Of a stretch of 64,000 nucleotides of DNA, positions 1 to 8,502 are shown piece by piece. Source of the stretch: JANWWM01 sp046292465 (GTDB lineage: Bacteria; Bacteroidota; Chlorobiia; Chlorobiales; Thermochlorobacteraceae); NCBI GenBank assembly GCA_046292465.1, contig JBKBRB010000002.1, positions 62,001-126,000 on the forward strand, written 5' to 3'. The notes under the pieces are model-generated. The model was given only the letters and a program-made list of their open reading frames with translations. It had not been told where the DNA came from and made no database searches. The position numbers and the translations under genes were made by a program. Within the stretch, counting starts at the first letter, position 1; each line of letters starts with the position of its first letter.

Positions 1-656
1 GTAAATCCAAGCGAACAAGTATCGCTCGAGCGAATACCAAGTTTTTTTTCTTTCTTCAAAATTTCAAAGCCGGGCGTGCCGCGTTCGACGATGAAGCAAG
101 AAATGCCGTGCGCTTTTTTCTCTTTGTTCGTCATGGCAAACACGAGATAGACCTCGCTTGTTGTGCCGTTGGTAATCCAATTTTTCGTGCCGTTGAGAAT
201 GTAGTGGTCGCCATCGCGCACCGCAGTTGTGGTTTGAGCGGTGGCGTCGCTTCCGGCATTCGGTTCAGAAAGGCAGAACGCGCCGATATACATTTTCCCA
301 TCTTTTAAGCCTTTGGCAAGCGGACGCAAGTATTTCTCTTTTTGTTCAGGCGTGCCGTATTCTTCAATGCCCCAACAGACAAGCGAATTATTGACCGACA
401 TAATCACGCCGACGCTTGCATCGGCTTTTGAAATTTCCTCCATTGCCAGCACGTAGCTAATTGTATCCATGCCTGCGCCGTCGTATTCAGGCGAAACCAT
501 CATTCCCAGAAAGCCGAGTTCGCCAAGTTTTCTGACAATCTCGTAAGGGAATTCTTCTTTTTCGTCGCGCTCGATGGCGTCTTTGATTTCGTTTTGAGCA
601 AAGTCGCGCGCGGCTTGTTGAATCATTAAGTGCTCTTCGGTGAGTGTGAAATTCAT
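1..656 (-). CDS. Acyl-CoA dehydrogenase, N-terminal part (runs off window)
   Basis: An open frame starts at an ATG on the minus strand (654-656) and continues past base 1, giving 218 residues of the N-terminal and middle domains. It begins MNFTLTEEHLMIQQAARDFA and carries the family motifs FCLSEPNAGSDA (FAD/substrate loop) and KNWITNGT. These fit the short-chain (butyryl-CoA-like) branch of flavin-dependent acyl-CoA dehydrogenases, which make the 2,3-double bond in fatty or amino-acid-derived acyl-CoAs and pass electrons to ETF. The catalytic glutamate would lie beyond the window. It is the last visible gene of a minus-strand run (trpG, LOG, TPR kinase), 84 bases after the kinase. Chain-length preference cannot be read from this fragment. 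Confidence 0.93.
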   Translation of the reverse strand, partial: MNFTLTEEHLMIQQAARDFAQNEIKDAIERDEKEEFPYEIVRKLGELGFLGMMVSPEYDGAGMDTISYVLAMEEISKADASVGVIMSVNNSLVCWGIEEYGTPEQKEKYLRPLAKGLKDGKMYIGAFCLSEPNAGSDATAQTTTAVRDGDHYILNGTKNWITNGTTSEVYLVFAMTNKEKKAHGISCFIVERGTPGFEILKKEKKLGIRSSDTCSLGF

Positions 657-740
657 TGTCGTAGAAAATTGAACGGTGATTGAAAACTTCAAATTGATTG
701 AAGTGGAAAATAGAAGTTCGGCGGGGAAATGCGAAATGGT

Positions 741-2576
741 TTATTGCATGGCTTGAACTGGCAACTCGACAATGAAGGTTGCGCCTTTATCTTTGCCTTC
801 CGATTCTGCCCAGATTTTTCCGCCGTGCAGTTCGACAAGTTTCTTGACGATAGAAAGCCCAAGCCCGGTTGAACTTTCGCCGCCGGTGGGTCGTGCAGAA
901 AGTCGCTGAAATTTTCCGAACAGTTTTTTCATGTCTTCTTCGGTCAAGCCTTGCCCTTCATCTTGCACCGATAATCGCACGACGCCATTTGTGCCTCGTG
1001 CGACGGTTACTCGAACTGTTTTTTCAGGCGGGGAGTATTTAATCGCATTGCTAATCAAGTTTTCAACCACTTCCTTCATTCGCTCGACATCAATGCTCAC
1101 GATGCAATTTTCTTCGATGCTTACTTCAAGTTTTTGGCGTTTGGCTTCTGCCATCAAATAAAAGTTTTCGCTAATGACTTGAACCATCAAGCCTAAATCG
1201 CTATTGGTTCGCTTTAACTCCAATTTACCTGCATCGATTGCCGCGGTTTGCAAAAGGTCTTCAATCAAGCCGAGCATTTTTTGTGAAGCGCGTCGAATAG
1301 ATGAGGCTTTTTTGTTGATTGAGGCGAGTTGCTTGGATTCTTCGCTAATGAGTTCAGCAAAGCCCATAATGATTTGAAGCGGATTTTTGAGGTCGTGCGC
1401 CGCAATGGCTAAGAGTTCGTTTTTGAGTTGATTGGCTTGTTGCAGTTCTTCGTTCAGACGCACAAGGTCTTCGTTTTTGAGGCGATAGAGTTCGGCTTCG
1501 CGTTGCGATTTGTCCAATTCATATTTGAGCGTGAGTTTCTTCGTTTTTTCTTCGGATTGCTCGAGCAAGAGTGCTTTTTCAAGTTCATGAAATTTGACGA
1601 AATGCTCATATGCTTTTTGGTAGTCGCCCAGTTCGCGATAGGCTTCGGCGAGCAACTGTCGGGCTTGTTTTTCAATGATTTTTGTTCCGATTTCTTGCGA
1701 GAGCGTTACACTTTCCATCAAATATGTTATGGAGGCTTGATACTGTTTGCTGGTCAGCAAAGCGTGTCCAATAGCTTGAATCGTATGCGCCTCGCCGCTT
1801 TTGTCGCCCATTGCTCTGCGTCGCTCCAAACTTTTTTTCATCATCTCCAAGCCTTTCTCGACCTCACCTAAATCAAAGTAAGCCGCGCCCGCATTCAGTA
1901 GTGAGACGCTGATTTCGCGTTCTTGATGGGTTTTTGTTCTTATTTCAAGGGATTCTAAGAAGTAATCGAGGGCTTTTTGCTTGTCGTTGTTGTAGTAATG
2001 AATCGTGCCGATGTTGCTTAGCACTGTGCCCCACTCCAGATAAAGTTCGCAAGCTTTGGCAAGTTCTAAGGCTTCTTCATAGAACTCTTGCGCTTTTTCC
2101 AAATTCCCCATGGTTTGATAAAGCCCCCCGATATTGATGAGCGTGCCACACTGCTGAACTTTATCGTTCATTTGCATATTGATTTGCAATGCAAACATAT
2201 AGCACTCCATCGCTTTGCTATGCTCTCCCAATTTCCAATACACCAAGCCTTTATTTGTAAGCACACTTGCCTGACTACGCACATCTTGCAAGTTTTGAAA
2301 CTCGTCCAACGATTTATTCAAGTGATTGAGTGCTTCTTGGTAGTTGCCACGATTGTAGGCAAAGACGCCTTTGTTTCGGAACGACGAGGCAATTCCAAAT
2401 CGATGTCGCAATTGTAAGGCAAGCGACAAGGCTTCGTCAGAGAGGATTTCCGCTCGCGCCATGTCGTTTGAGCGCAGTTGATAGGCAAGTTCATTCATCA
2501 GGTCGATTCTCTCCCGCTCATCACTCGCCTTCGAAAGACGCACTTCAAGCGAATGAATTTTCTCGTCAGGGCTCAT
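741..2576 (-). CDS. Cytoplasmic TPR-sensor histidine kinase
   Basis: A 611-residue protein without signal peptide or membrane segment, so a soluble sensor. Residues about 20-340 are consecutive tetratricopeptide repeats (for example ALNHLNKSLDEF, KAMECYMFALQI, KALDYFLESLEI). Residues 340-390 form a charged coupling helix (YELDKSQREAELYRLKNEDL). The HisKA H-box is AIAAHDLKNP with His394, followed by a HATPase domain: N-box NLISNAIKY (N506), G1 DEGQG (D539), F-box LFGKFQRLS, and GLGLS from residue 571. No receiver or response regulator is near, so the partner is unknown. It lies 13 bases after the LOG gene and is probably co-transcribed. It is a close paralogue of the kinase at 26906-28897. The ligand is unknown; the repeats may read a protein partner. 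Confidence 0.95.
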   Translation of the reverse strand: MSPDEKIHSLEVRLSKASDERERIDLMNELAYQLRSNDMARAEILSDEALSLALQLRHRFGIASSFRNKGVFAYNRGNYQEALNHLNKSLDEFQNLQDVRSQASVLTNKGLVYWKLGEHSKAMECYMFALQINMQMNDKVQQCGTLINIGGLYQTMGNLEKAQEFYEEALELAKACELYLEWGTVLSNIGTIHYYNNDKQKALDYFLESLEIRTKTHQEREISVSLLNAGAAYFDLGEVEKGLEMMKKSLERRRAMGDKSGEAHTIQAIGHALLTSKQYQASITYLMESVTLSQEIGTKIIEKQARQLLAEAYRELGDYQKAYEHFVKFHELEKALLLEQSEEKTKKLTLKYELDKSQREAELYRLKNEDLVRLNEELQQANQLKNELLAIAAHDLKNPLQIIMGFAELISEESKQLASINKKASSIRRASQKMLGLIEDLLQTAAIDAGKLELKRTNSDLGLMVQVISENFYLMAEAKRQKLEVSIEENCIVSIDVERMKEVVENLISNAIKYSPPEKTVRVTVARGTNGVVRLSVQDEGQGLTEEDMKKLFGKFQRLSARPTGGESSTGLGLSIVKKLVELHGGKIWAESEGKDKGATFIVELPVQAMQ

Positions 2577-2589
2577 GTTTGCATGTGCG

Positions 2590-3390
2590 CTAAAAATTCG
2601 GCGTGTATCGGTTTTCAGGATAAAATTGCTTGATAATATCCATTGCTTCTTCAGGCGAATCGACGAGGAAAATAAAGTCCATGTCGTTTTCGCCGATGTA
2701 ATGATGTTTTTCCATCAGCGTTTTTTTTATCCACTTCCATAAATCGCCCCAAAATTCTTTGCCTATCAAGATGACAGGAAACATGGTGATTTTCTGCGTT
2801 TGAATGAGCGTAATGGCTTCGAAAAATTCGTCCATTGTACCGTATCCGCCGGGCATGACGATAAAGGCTTGCGAATACTTAACGAACATGACTTTTCGGA
2901 CGAAGAAGTAGTCAAACCAGATGAGCCGCTCTTTGTCGATGTAAGGATTGGCTTCTTGCTCGAAGGGCAGAACGATGTTCAAGCCGACCGAAACGCCGCC
3001 TGCTTTTTTCGCGCCTTTGTTGCCTGCTTCCATAATTCCTGGTCCGCCGCCCGTAATGACGCCAAGCCCGTGCTCTGCCAAGAGTTCCGCCATTCGCTCT
3101 GCCATTTTGTAATACTTGTCCGTTGGCTTCACGCGCGCTGAGCCGAAGATGGCAACCGATGGTCCAGCTTCCGCCATTTTCTCAAAGCCCGTAACGAACT
3201 CCGCCATGATGCGAAAGATGCGCCAGCCGTCGTGGCTTAAATCTGCCCACTTTTCCATCTTGCTTCGGAACGCTTCAGAGACTTGCTCTGCGGCATTGAC
3301 AACTTTTGGCGGCGCACCGTTGCTTTTTTTAAGCACGATGTTCCCTGTTCGAGAAAACTTCGTTACTGATTTTTTCTTTGTGCTTTTCAT
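2590..3390 (-). CDS. LOG family protein (TIGR00730-type Rossmann phosphoribohydrolase)
   Basis: A 266-residue product when started at the ATG at 3390 (MKSTKKKSVTK). A longer frame up to 3528 would lie inside trpG and is rejected. Family hallmarks are GGGPGIMEAGNKGA and PGGYGTMDEFFEA, the nucleotide-binding and catalytic PGGxGTxxE motif of LOG (lonely guy) proteins. Characterised members release the base from nucleoside 5'-monophosphates, including cytokinin ribotides. In most bacteria the physiological substrate is uncertain. A basic N-terminal tail of about 40 residues precedes the fold. It starts 5 bases after the trpG stop and precedes the TPR kinase by 13 bases, so the three genes look like one operon. 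Confidence 0.92.
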   Translation of the reverse strand: MKSTKKKSVTKFSRTGNIVLKKSNGAPPKVVNAAEQVSEAFRSKMEKWADLSHDGWRIFRIMAEFVTGFEKMAEAGPSVAIFGSARVKPTDKYYKMAERMAELLAEHGLGVITGGGPGIMEAGNKGAKKAGGVSVGLNIVLPFEQEANPYIDKERLIWFDYFFVRKVMFVKYSQAFIVMPGGYGTMDEFFEAITLIQTQKITMFPVILIGKEFWGDLWKWIKKTLMEKHHYIGENDMDFIFLVDSPEEAMDIIKQFYPENRYTPNF

Positions 3391-3395
3391 TTGTG

Positions 3396-3962
3396 CTACT
3401 GAAGCGTTAAAAAGTTTTTGAGAATTTTTTTGCCTTCGGCGGTCATAATCGATTCGGGGTGAAACTGCACGCCGTAAAGTTTTTTCTCTTTCGATTCTAA
3501 TCCCATAATAGTGCCATCGTCTGTCCAAGCCGTCACGGCGAGGCTTTCGGGCAAGGTCTCTCTTTCGACGACGAGCGAATGATAACGCGTTGCCTCAAAC
3601 GGATTTTCAACATCTTGGAAAATTCCCTCACGGTTGTGATGCACTTTTGACACTTTGCCATGCATGGGCTTCGGCGCGCGAATCACCTTTCCACCTAAGG
3701 CTTGCCCAATCGATTGATGCCCCAAGCAAACCCCGAGAATCGGAATCCGTGATTGAAACCGCTCAATCACACCCAGCGAAATGCCCGCTTCATTCGGCGT
3801 GCATGGACCGGGCGAAATGACGATTTTTTCAGGTTGCTTTTTCTCGATGTCGTCCAGCGTCAGTTCATCGTTGCGATAAACTTCCATCTCTGCCCCAAGT
3901 TCGCCGAAGTATTGAACTAAGTTGTAGGTGAATGAATCGTAGTTATCAATGACGAGCAACAT
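3396..3962 (-). CDS. trpG: Glutamine amidotransferase subunit of anthranilate / aminodeoxychorismate synthase
   Basis: 188 residues, the normal length of a TrpG/PabA subunit. The class I glutamine amidotransferase triad is visible: nucleophile Cys in GVCLGHQ and the His-x-Glu of VQFHPES near the C-terminus. It also has the N-terminal LVIDNYDSFTYNLVQY and KIVISPGPCTP motifs. It supplies ammonia from glutamine to the chorismate-binding subunit (TrpE or PabB), which is not in this window. One copy often serves both tryptophan and folate synthesis, and I cannot tell which is meant. It is first in a minus-strand run with the LOG gene 5 bases downstream. A weak TAnnTTC-like box lies upstream. Confidence 0.94.
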   Translation of the reverse strand: MLLVIDNYDSFTYNLVQYFGELGAEMEVYRNDELTLDDIEKKQPEKIVISPGPCTPNEAGISLGVIERFQSRIPILGVCLGHQSIGQALGGKVIRAPKPMHGKVSKVHHNREGIFQDVENPFEATRYHSLVVERETLPESLAVTAWTDDGTIMGLESKEKKLYGVQFHPESIMTAEGKKILKNFLTLQ

Positions 3963-4102
3963 AGGCTGGTTTATAGTTTTGAAGATACTCTGAATTTACG
4001 CAACATTTCCGCCGTTTAGAATATCTCCAATTCTTGATACCAAATTTTTCAAACTTCCCTTGAAATCATTTCTTGCGGCACGCAGGGCGTGTTTTTCGTT
4101 GC

Positions 4103-4110
4103 TATATTCG
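4103..4110 (+). promoter_or_regulatory. Putative -7 box (TATATTCG) of photolyase promoter
   Basis: TATATTCG matches the Bacteroidota-type -7 consensus TAnnTTTG in seven of eight positions. It lies 33 bases before the TTG chosen as the photolyase start. The -33 TTG element is not convincingly placed. If it is real, transcription begins near 4116 and the GTG frame start at 4089 cannot be used. Confidence 0.4.
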
Positions 4111-4142
4111 CACAACTTTTTTCAATTAAATTGCCTTTTGAA

Positions 4143-5579
4143 TTGAACCGCATTATCGTTTGGCATCGACGCGATTTGCGCACGCACGATAACACTGCCC
4201 TTTACAACGCGCTCCAAGAAACCAGCGATATCGTTCCACTCTTTATTTTCGCCGATGACATTTTGAAACAGAGAAGCGACTTCTCGCCCGCATGCGTGAA
4301 GTTCATGACCGAATCGCTCAAAGATTTAGCCTTGCAATATGAACGTCTTGGCGGCAAACTCATTCTCCGACGCGGATTGTTTCTCGAAGTTTTGCACGAG
4401 GTCGTTCGAGAGTCCGAAGCGCGTGCGATTTATTTCAACGAAGATTACGAACCCGCCGCCAAAGCCCGCGACAACGACGTGATTCAAACTTTCACCAAAC
4501 TCGGTTTGCAAGTTAAAGCCTTCAAAGACCAAGCCCTTTTCGCCAAACAAGAAATTTTAACTAAGCAAGGAAAGCCTTATACCATTTTCACGCCATACAA
4601 AAAAGCATGGCTTTCGCAAGCGCATCTTATTCCGACGCCCGTCCCTGCGCCGAAACATCTCACCACCCTTGCGATTCACTCCCTTCCGCCACTTTCACAC
4701 GACGAACTCGGATTTCCATGCACACAGCAGTTGCTCGTTAAAGGCGGCTCAACCGAAGGCGAACGCCAACTCGAGCAGTTCCTTTCCAACAAAATTCGCC
4801 GTTACAAAGAACAGCGCGATTTTCCCGCTCTCGATGGCACGAGTTTGCTTTCGGCACATTTGCGCTTTGGCACCGTCAGCGTTAGGGAAATTGTTCGCCG
4901 CGCGTTTTCACTTTTGGAAGAAATCAGAAATGAGACGGAAAAAATCGGAATTGAAACCTTTGTGAGCGAACTGATTTGGCGCGATTTTTACTTTCAGATT
5001 TTAGAGAATTTCCCCATCGTCGAGCAAGAAAGTTTCCAGCCGTTGTTTCGGAATTTGCGTTGGGAAAATCGTGATGATTACTTTGAAGCGTGGAAATCGG
5101 GCAGAACAGGTTTTCCGATTGTCGATGCCGCCATGCGCCAACTGAACACAACAGGCTGGATGCACAACCGCTTGCGGATGATTGTTGCCAGCTTTCTCAC
5201 CAAAGATTTGCTCATCGATTGGCGGTGGGGCGAACGATATTTTATGCAAAGGCTCGTCGACGGCGATATGGCGGCAAACAACGGCGGTTGGCAATGGAGT
5301 GCGAGCACCGGCACGGACGCACAACCTTATTTTAGAATTTTTAATCCTGTGTCGCAGTCGCAAAAGTTTGACCCGAGTGGAAAATTCATTAAAACTTTTG
5401 TTCCTGAACTTCGCGCCGTTCCCGAAAAATATATTCACGCGCCGCATGAACTTTTGCAAAAATCGCCACTTTTGGCAAAAGAACTTGGCGTTGAACTCGG
5501 AAAGGATTATCCGCTTCCGATTATTGACCACGCCGTTCAACGCGAGAAAGCCCTTGCGATGTTTAAATCAGCAAAGTAA
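4143..5579 (+). CDS. phrB: Deoxyribodipyrimidine photolyase (class I CPD photolyase)
   Basis: A light-driven FAD enzyme that splits cyclobutane pyrimidine dimers. The N-terminal antenna domain opens NRIIVWHRRDLRTHDNTAL. The C-terminal FAD domain carries FVSELIWRDFYFQ, the DAAMRQLNTTGWMHNRLRM region, and the signatures DGDMAANNGGWQWSASTGTD and FNPVSQSQKFDPSG, all typical of class I photolyases rather than animal cryptochromes. The frame is open from a GTG at 4089, but a TATATTCG promoter box lies inside that extension and the homologous N-terminus begins at NRIIVW. A TTG start at 4143 (about 478 residues) is therefore preferred. ftsX begins 12 bases after the stop. Start position is the main uncertainty. 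Confidence 0.93.
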   Translation: MNRIIVWHRRDLRTHDNTALYNALQETSDIVPLFIFADDILKQRSDFSPACVKFMTESLKDLALQYERLGGKLILRRGLFLEVLHEVVRESEARAIYFNEDYEPAAKARDNDVIQTFTKLGLQVKAFKDQALFAKQEILTKQGKPYTIFTPYKKAWLSQAHLIPTPVPAPKHLTTLAIHSLPPLSHDELGFPCTQQLLVKGGSTEGERQLEQFLSNKIRRYKEQRDFPALDGTSLLSAHLRFGTVSVREIVRRAFSLLEEIRNETEKIGIETFVSELIWRDFYFQILENFPIVEQESFQPLFRNLRWENRDDYFEAWKSGRTGFPIVDAAMRQLNTTGWMHNRLRMIVASFLTKDLLIDWRWGERYFMQRLVDGDMAANNGGWQWSASTGTDAQPYFRIFNPVSQSQKFDPSGKFIKTFVPELRAVPEKYIHAPHELLQKSPLLAKELGVELGKDYPLPIIDHAVQREKALAMFKSAK

Positions 5580-5591
5580 CCTTTTTGCACG

Positions 5592-6461
5592 ATGAACTTT
5601 CGATACATTCTTTCAGAAAGCGTTTCAGGATTTCGGCGCGCAAAACTTGCCAGTGCGATTTCCATTTTCACCATCAGCATTTCGCTGGTGTTGCTTGGTA
5701 TTTTTGCGACGCTTTCGCTCAACGCCTCGCGCGTTTTGTCGGAAATTCGCTCTCGCGTAGAAGTAGAGTTCTTTTTGAGCCAATCGCTTAAAGAAAAAGA
5801 CGCTAAACGCCTTGCCACATCGTTGCAAAACGAAACTTCTGTTCAAATGGCATTGTATATTTCGCCTGATAGCGCGGCACAAATTTTCAAGTCAGAATTT
5901 GGCGAAGATATTGTCGCGATTCTCGGCACAAATCCGTTGCCTGCCTCGATTAAAGTGAGGTTGAAATCTGATTATGCGACGCTCGACAGTTTGGAGCAGT
6001 TCGTCGCCGAAGTCAAAACGCGAAACGGCATTTTAGAAGCGCGATACAACAAGGAGTTTTTGGCGGGGCTTGACCGCAATGCGCGCATTTTGTTCTATGT
6101 TACTTGCGGCATTGGGATATTGATTTCCGTTGCCGCGATTGCTTTAATTTCTAACACAATTCGGCTGATTATCTTAAACAAGCAAGAAATTATTCGCACG
6201 ATGCTTCTTGTTGGGGCTACAAATGGCTTTATTCGCTCTCCGTTTTTGATTGAAGGCGCGTTACAAGGATTTTTAGGAGGGGTTTTTGCGATTGGCTTGC
6301 TTGCCCTCGTCAATGTTGCACTTTATCAAACTTATCCCGACCTCTACGCGGCAATCGCTTTGCCCGACTATCGCGTTTATGGGATTCTCGCCGTGTTGGG
6401 CTTGCTTCTGGGGCTGTTTGGAAGTTCGCTTGCCGTGCGAAAGTTTTTAAGCGGGAATTGA
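5592..6461 (+). CDS. ftsX: Cell-division permease-like protein FtsX
   Basis: A 289-residue inner-membrane protein with the FtsX layout. There is one membrane helix near residues 20-45 after SGFRRAKLASAISIFTISIS, a periplasmic domain (about 46-165), then three helices at the C-terminus (ILFYVTCGIGILISVAAIAL and two more). Residues ILNKQEIIRTMLLVGATNGFI form the cytoplasmic FtsE-contacting loop region typical of the family. With the FtsE ATPase it regulates peptidoglycan hydrolases at the septum. No ftsE is adjacent; the only ABC ATPase in the window (42357-43013) looks LolD-like rather than FtsE. It sits 12 bases behind the photolyase and may be co-transcribed with it. Confidence 0.9.
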   Translation: MNFRYILSESVSGFRRAKLASAISIFTISISLVLLGIFATLSLNASRVLSEIRSRVEVEFFLSQSLKEKDAKRLATSLQNETSVQMALYISPDSAAQIFKSEFGEDIVAILGTNPLPASIKVRLKSDYATLDSLEQFVAEVKTRNGILEARYNKEFLAGLDRNARILFYVTCGIGILISVAAIALISNTIRLIILNKQEIIRTMLLVGATNGFIRSPFLIEGALQGFLGGVFAIGLLALVNVALYQTYPDLYAAIALPDYRVYGILAVLGLLLGLFGSSLAVRKFLSGN

Positions 6462-6632
6462 TTTTTCAAAGTCGCTAAACCCTTGTATTTTCAGTCGCTT
6501 TTGCGGCGTGATATTGATCGGGCGTTGTGATAACTATCACATTCAACCACTTTGAATCGGCGTAATATCGGCTTGTAACTTTCAGAACCATTTATTCAAC
6601 TAACTTATTCAACTAAACTGAGAGGATTAACG

Positions 6633-7676
6633 ATGCGCTTCCTAAAACTTACCTTGCTTCTGCTGACGATGACGGTGCCGCTCTCCGCACAGGTTCAATT
6701 TGACCGTGCTCAAAGTCGCCTTTTAGTCGACCCTGCTCAAATGACGGTAGCGGCATTTGCTTCAATCGTTCTTGATGGGAACATTCCAACTGGTGCGCCG
6801 AACGTGTTTTTGGTTGCATACCAAAACAACGGACAGCCTGTCCCGACTCGCCTTTCTTTGAAATTCTCACGAAACGGACAACTCATTGGCTCAGGTCTTA
6901 GCCCTTGGGTTCCAAACTTTAGCGGCTCTGTGCGTCATACCAACAACACGCTTGCCAGTGGTCCATGGCGTCTGAGCGGCAAAACCGAAGATGCCTCACG
7001 CGATTTGCTTCGCGATATTATCACAAAAGCGGGCGGGCGGTTTCCATCAGGCACTTATACCATACTCTTTGAGTTGTTTACCAACAACAACGATTTGACG
7101 CCGGTTGATGCAATTCCGCTAACCTTCGTGATTCAAAATCAACAAGAAGCGTATATCGATTTAATTTATCCGACGGCAGGCATTGAGCCAACGGAAATCA
7201 GCAATCCTTATCCAACGATTCGTTGGCAAGGCAATGCGACCTCCTATCGCGTGCGGATTTTCCAAGATCCGACGTTTTCTGCCAACATCGCGCTCGTGCG
7301 CAACACCGTGCCGATGGTTGATGAAAACGTTGCTTCGCCAAGCTACCAATATCCAACAGGTGGCGTGCGTCAGTTGCAAGCCGGTCAGCAATATGTGCTC
7401 TTGATTGAAGGCGAAATTGGGGGAGGCAGACGCGCGGAAGCCATTGCAGTGTTCCGTATGTCGGAAAACCTTTCGGGCACGAGTGCATCAGCAACCAATA
7501 GCCCTGCTGTTTCCGACGAAATTCGTCGCCTCTTGCTCGAGAAATATGGTTCAGGCGCGCCCGATTGGCTTCGCGACCCGCGCACGCGCTTCGTCTCATT
7601 TGACGGTCCAATTGAAGGCGTTCAATACACCAACAGCACCGACGGCGAAGCACTCGCTCGAGCCCTAAGCAAGTAA
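6633..7676 (+). CDS. Secreted protein of unknown function, FecR-protein partner
   Basis: 347 residues with a clear signal peptide (MRFLKLTLLLLTMTVPLSAQ, cleavage likely after SAQ) and no later membrane segment. I do not recognise the family. Residues about 180-275 (YPTIRWQGNATSYRVRIFQD) resemble a fibronectin-III-like beta sandwich of the kind that parses 'value in context' in surface proteins. The C-terminus (EIRRLLLEKYGSG to ALSK) is helical. A good Shine-Dalgarno (GAGAGGA) precedes the ATG, unlike many neighbours. It is 16 bases upstream of the FecR-domain protein, and the pair is closed by a strong terminator, so the two very likely work together at the cell envelope. Confidence 0.85.
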   Translation: MRFLKLTLLLLTMTVPLSAQVQFDRAQSRLLVDPAQMTVAAFASIVLDGNIPTGAPNVFLVAYQNNGQPVPTRLSLKFSRNGQLIGSGLSPWVPNFSGSVRHTNNTLASGPWRLSGKTEDASRDLLRDIITKAGGRFPSGTYTILFELFTNNNDLTPVDAIPLTFVIQNQQEAYIDLIYPTAGIEPTEISNPYPTIRWQGNATSYRVRIFQDPTFSANIALVRNTVPMVDENVASPSYQYPTGGVRQLQAGQQYVLLIEGEIGGGRRAEAIAVFRMSENLSGTSASATNSPAVSDEIRRLLLEKYGSGAPDWLRDPRTRFVSFDGPIEGVQYTNSTDGEALARALSK

Positions 7677-7692
7677 TGAGGAGGAACCAACA

Positions 7693-8421
7693 ATGAAACC
7701 CTTAAACGCACTATCTATGAACCGAATTATTTTAAGCACGCTCGCCCTGCTCTTTTCTGCGAGCCTTGCAACCGCAAACACGAACAAGACAAAATCGTCT
7801 GAACCCAATCGCACACCTGTTGCCGATGTCGCGATTGTGATTAAAACGGTCAAAGATGTTCAAGCCAAGATTGGAAATATGCCGTTCAAGCCCGCGCAAC
7901 GCGGTCAGAACTTGAACTCTGGCGATGCCGTCAAAACTGGCGATAAATCATTCTCGATTCTGCGCTTCGTTGACGGCTCAGTGATTCGCATTCAAGAAAA
8001 TTCAGAAATCAAAGTGCGCGGCGAAAAAGCCGACGGCAAAATGGAAAAGACCGTCGACATCAACTTTGGCAAACTTGGTTTCAACATCAAGCAAAAGCCG
8101 GGCGAACAGTTCCGCTTCACTTCCCCAACTTCGGTTGCGTCTATCAAAGGCACAAATGGCGCATACACCAGCGACAGCGAAGGTTCTTCGCTCACGATTG
8201 TTGAAGGCAAAGGTGAATTCGAAACCAAAGACGGAAAAAAGTTCGAAGTCAATTCAGGAGAAACCGCTTTCGTTGATAACAAAGGTCAATCAGGAAAGCG
8301 CAAAGCCACACAAAACGAACTTAACAGCGCAACCACCAGCACCAAAACTGGTCCGTTCAAGGTTCGCTTCTTTGACGCCGACGGCAACGAGCGCATTATT
8401 GAAATCCCCGAGCAAAACTAA
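7693..8421 (+). CDS. Secreted FecR-domain protein
   Basis: 242 residues. An N-terminal signal peptide (about residues 9-29, MNRIILSTLALLFSASLATA) is followed by a FecR domain: GDAVKTGDKSFSILRFVDGS, IRIQENSEIKVRG, FRFTSPTSVASIKGT and VNSGETAFVDNKG. Classical FecR is an inner-membrane anti-sigma regulator, but this protein has no cytoplasmic anti-sigma domain and no sigma-factor gene beside it. It is better read as one of the stand-alone periplasmic FecR-fold proteins. The start at 7693 has a GGAGG site 12 bases upstream; a second Met (MNRII) nine codons in could also be used. It is the second gene of a two-gene unit with the 6633 gene. Confidence 0.9.
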   Translation: MKPLNALSMNRIILSTLALLFSASLATANTNKTKSSEPNRTPVADVAIVIKTVKDVQAKIGNMPFKPAQRGQNLNSGDAVKTGDKSFSILRFVDGSVIRIQENSEIKVRGEKADGKMEKTVDINFGKLGFNIKQKPGEQFRFTSPTSVASIKGTNGAYTSDSEGSSLTIVEGKGEFETKDGKKFEVNSGETAFVDNKGQSGKRKATQNELNSATTSTKTGPFKVRFFDADGNERIIEIPEQN

Positions 8422-8449
8422 CAGCGGCTTTTCACGCCGATAGTTCTCA

Positions 8450-8484
8450 CAAAAGCGTCTGCCACAAACAGACGCTTTTGTATT
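8450..8484 (+). terminator. Rho-independent terminator after the FecR pair
   Basis: A perfect 12-base-pair stem (8450-8461 with 8469-8480, CAAAAGCGTCTG and its complement) with a 7-base loop and a T-rich tail (TATTTT). It closes the 6633-8421 operon and insulates queG, which starts 18 bases later. Confidence 0.85.
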
Positions 8485-8502
8485 TTAGGCAAATGATTTT
8501 CT

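Noticed and set aside
3390..3528. Longer N-terminus of the LOG protein
   Set aside because: It would overlap the trpG 3' coding region by more than 130 bases and is not family-like.
5001..5540. A 179-codon minus-strand frame
   Set aside because: Antisense to the conserved FAD domain of photolyase; no family resemblance.
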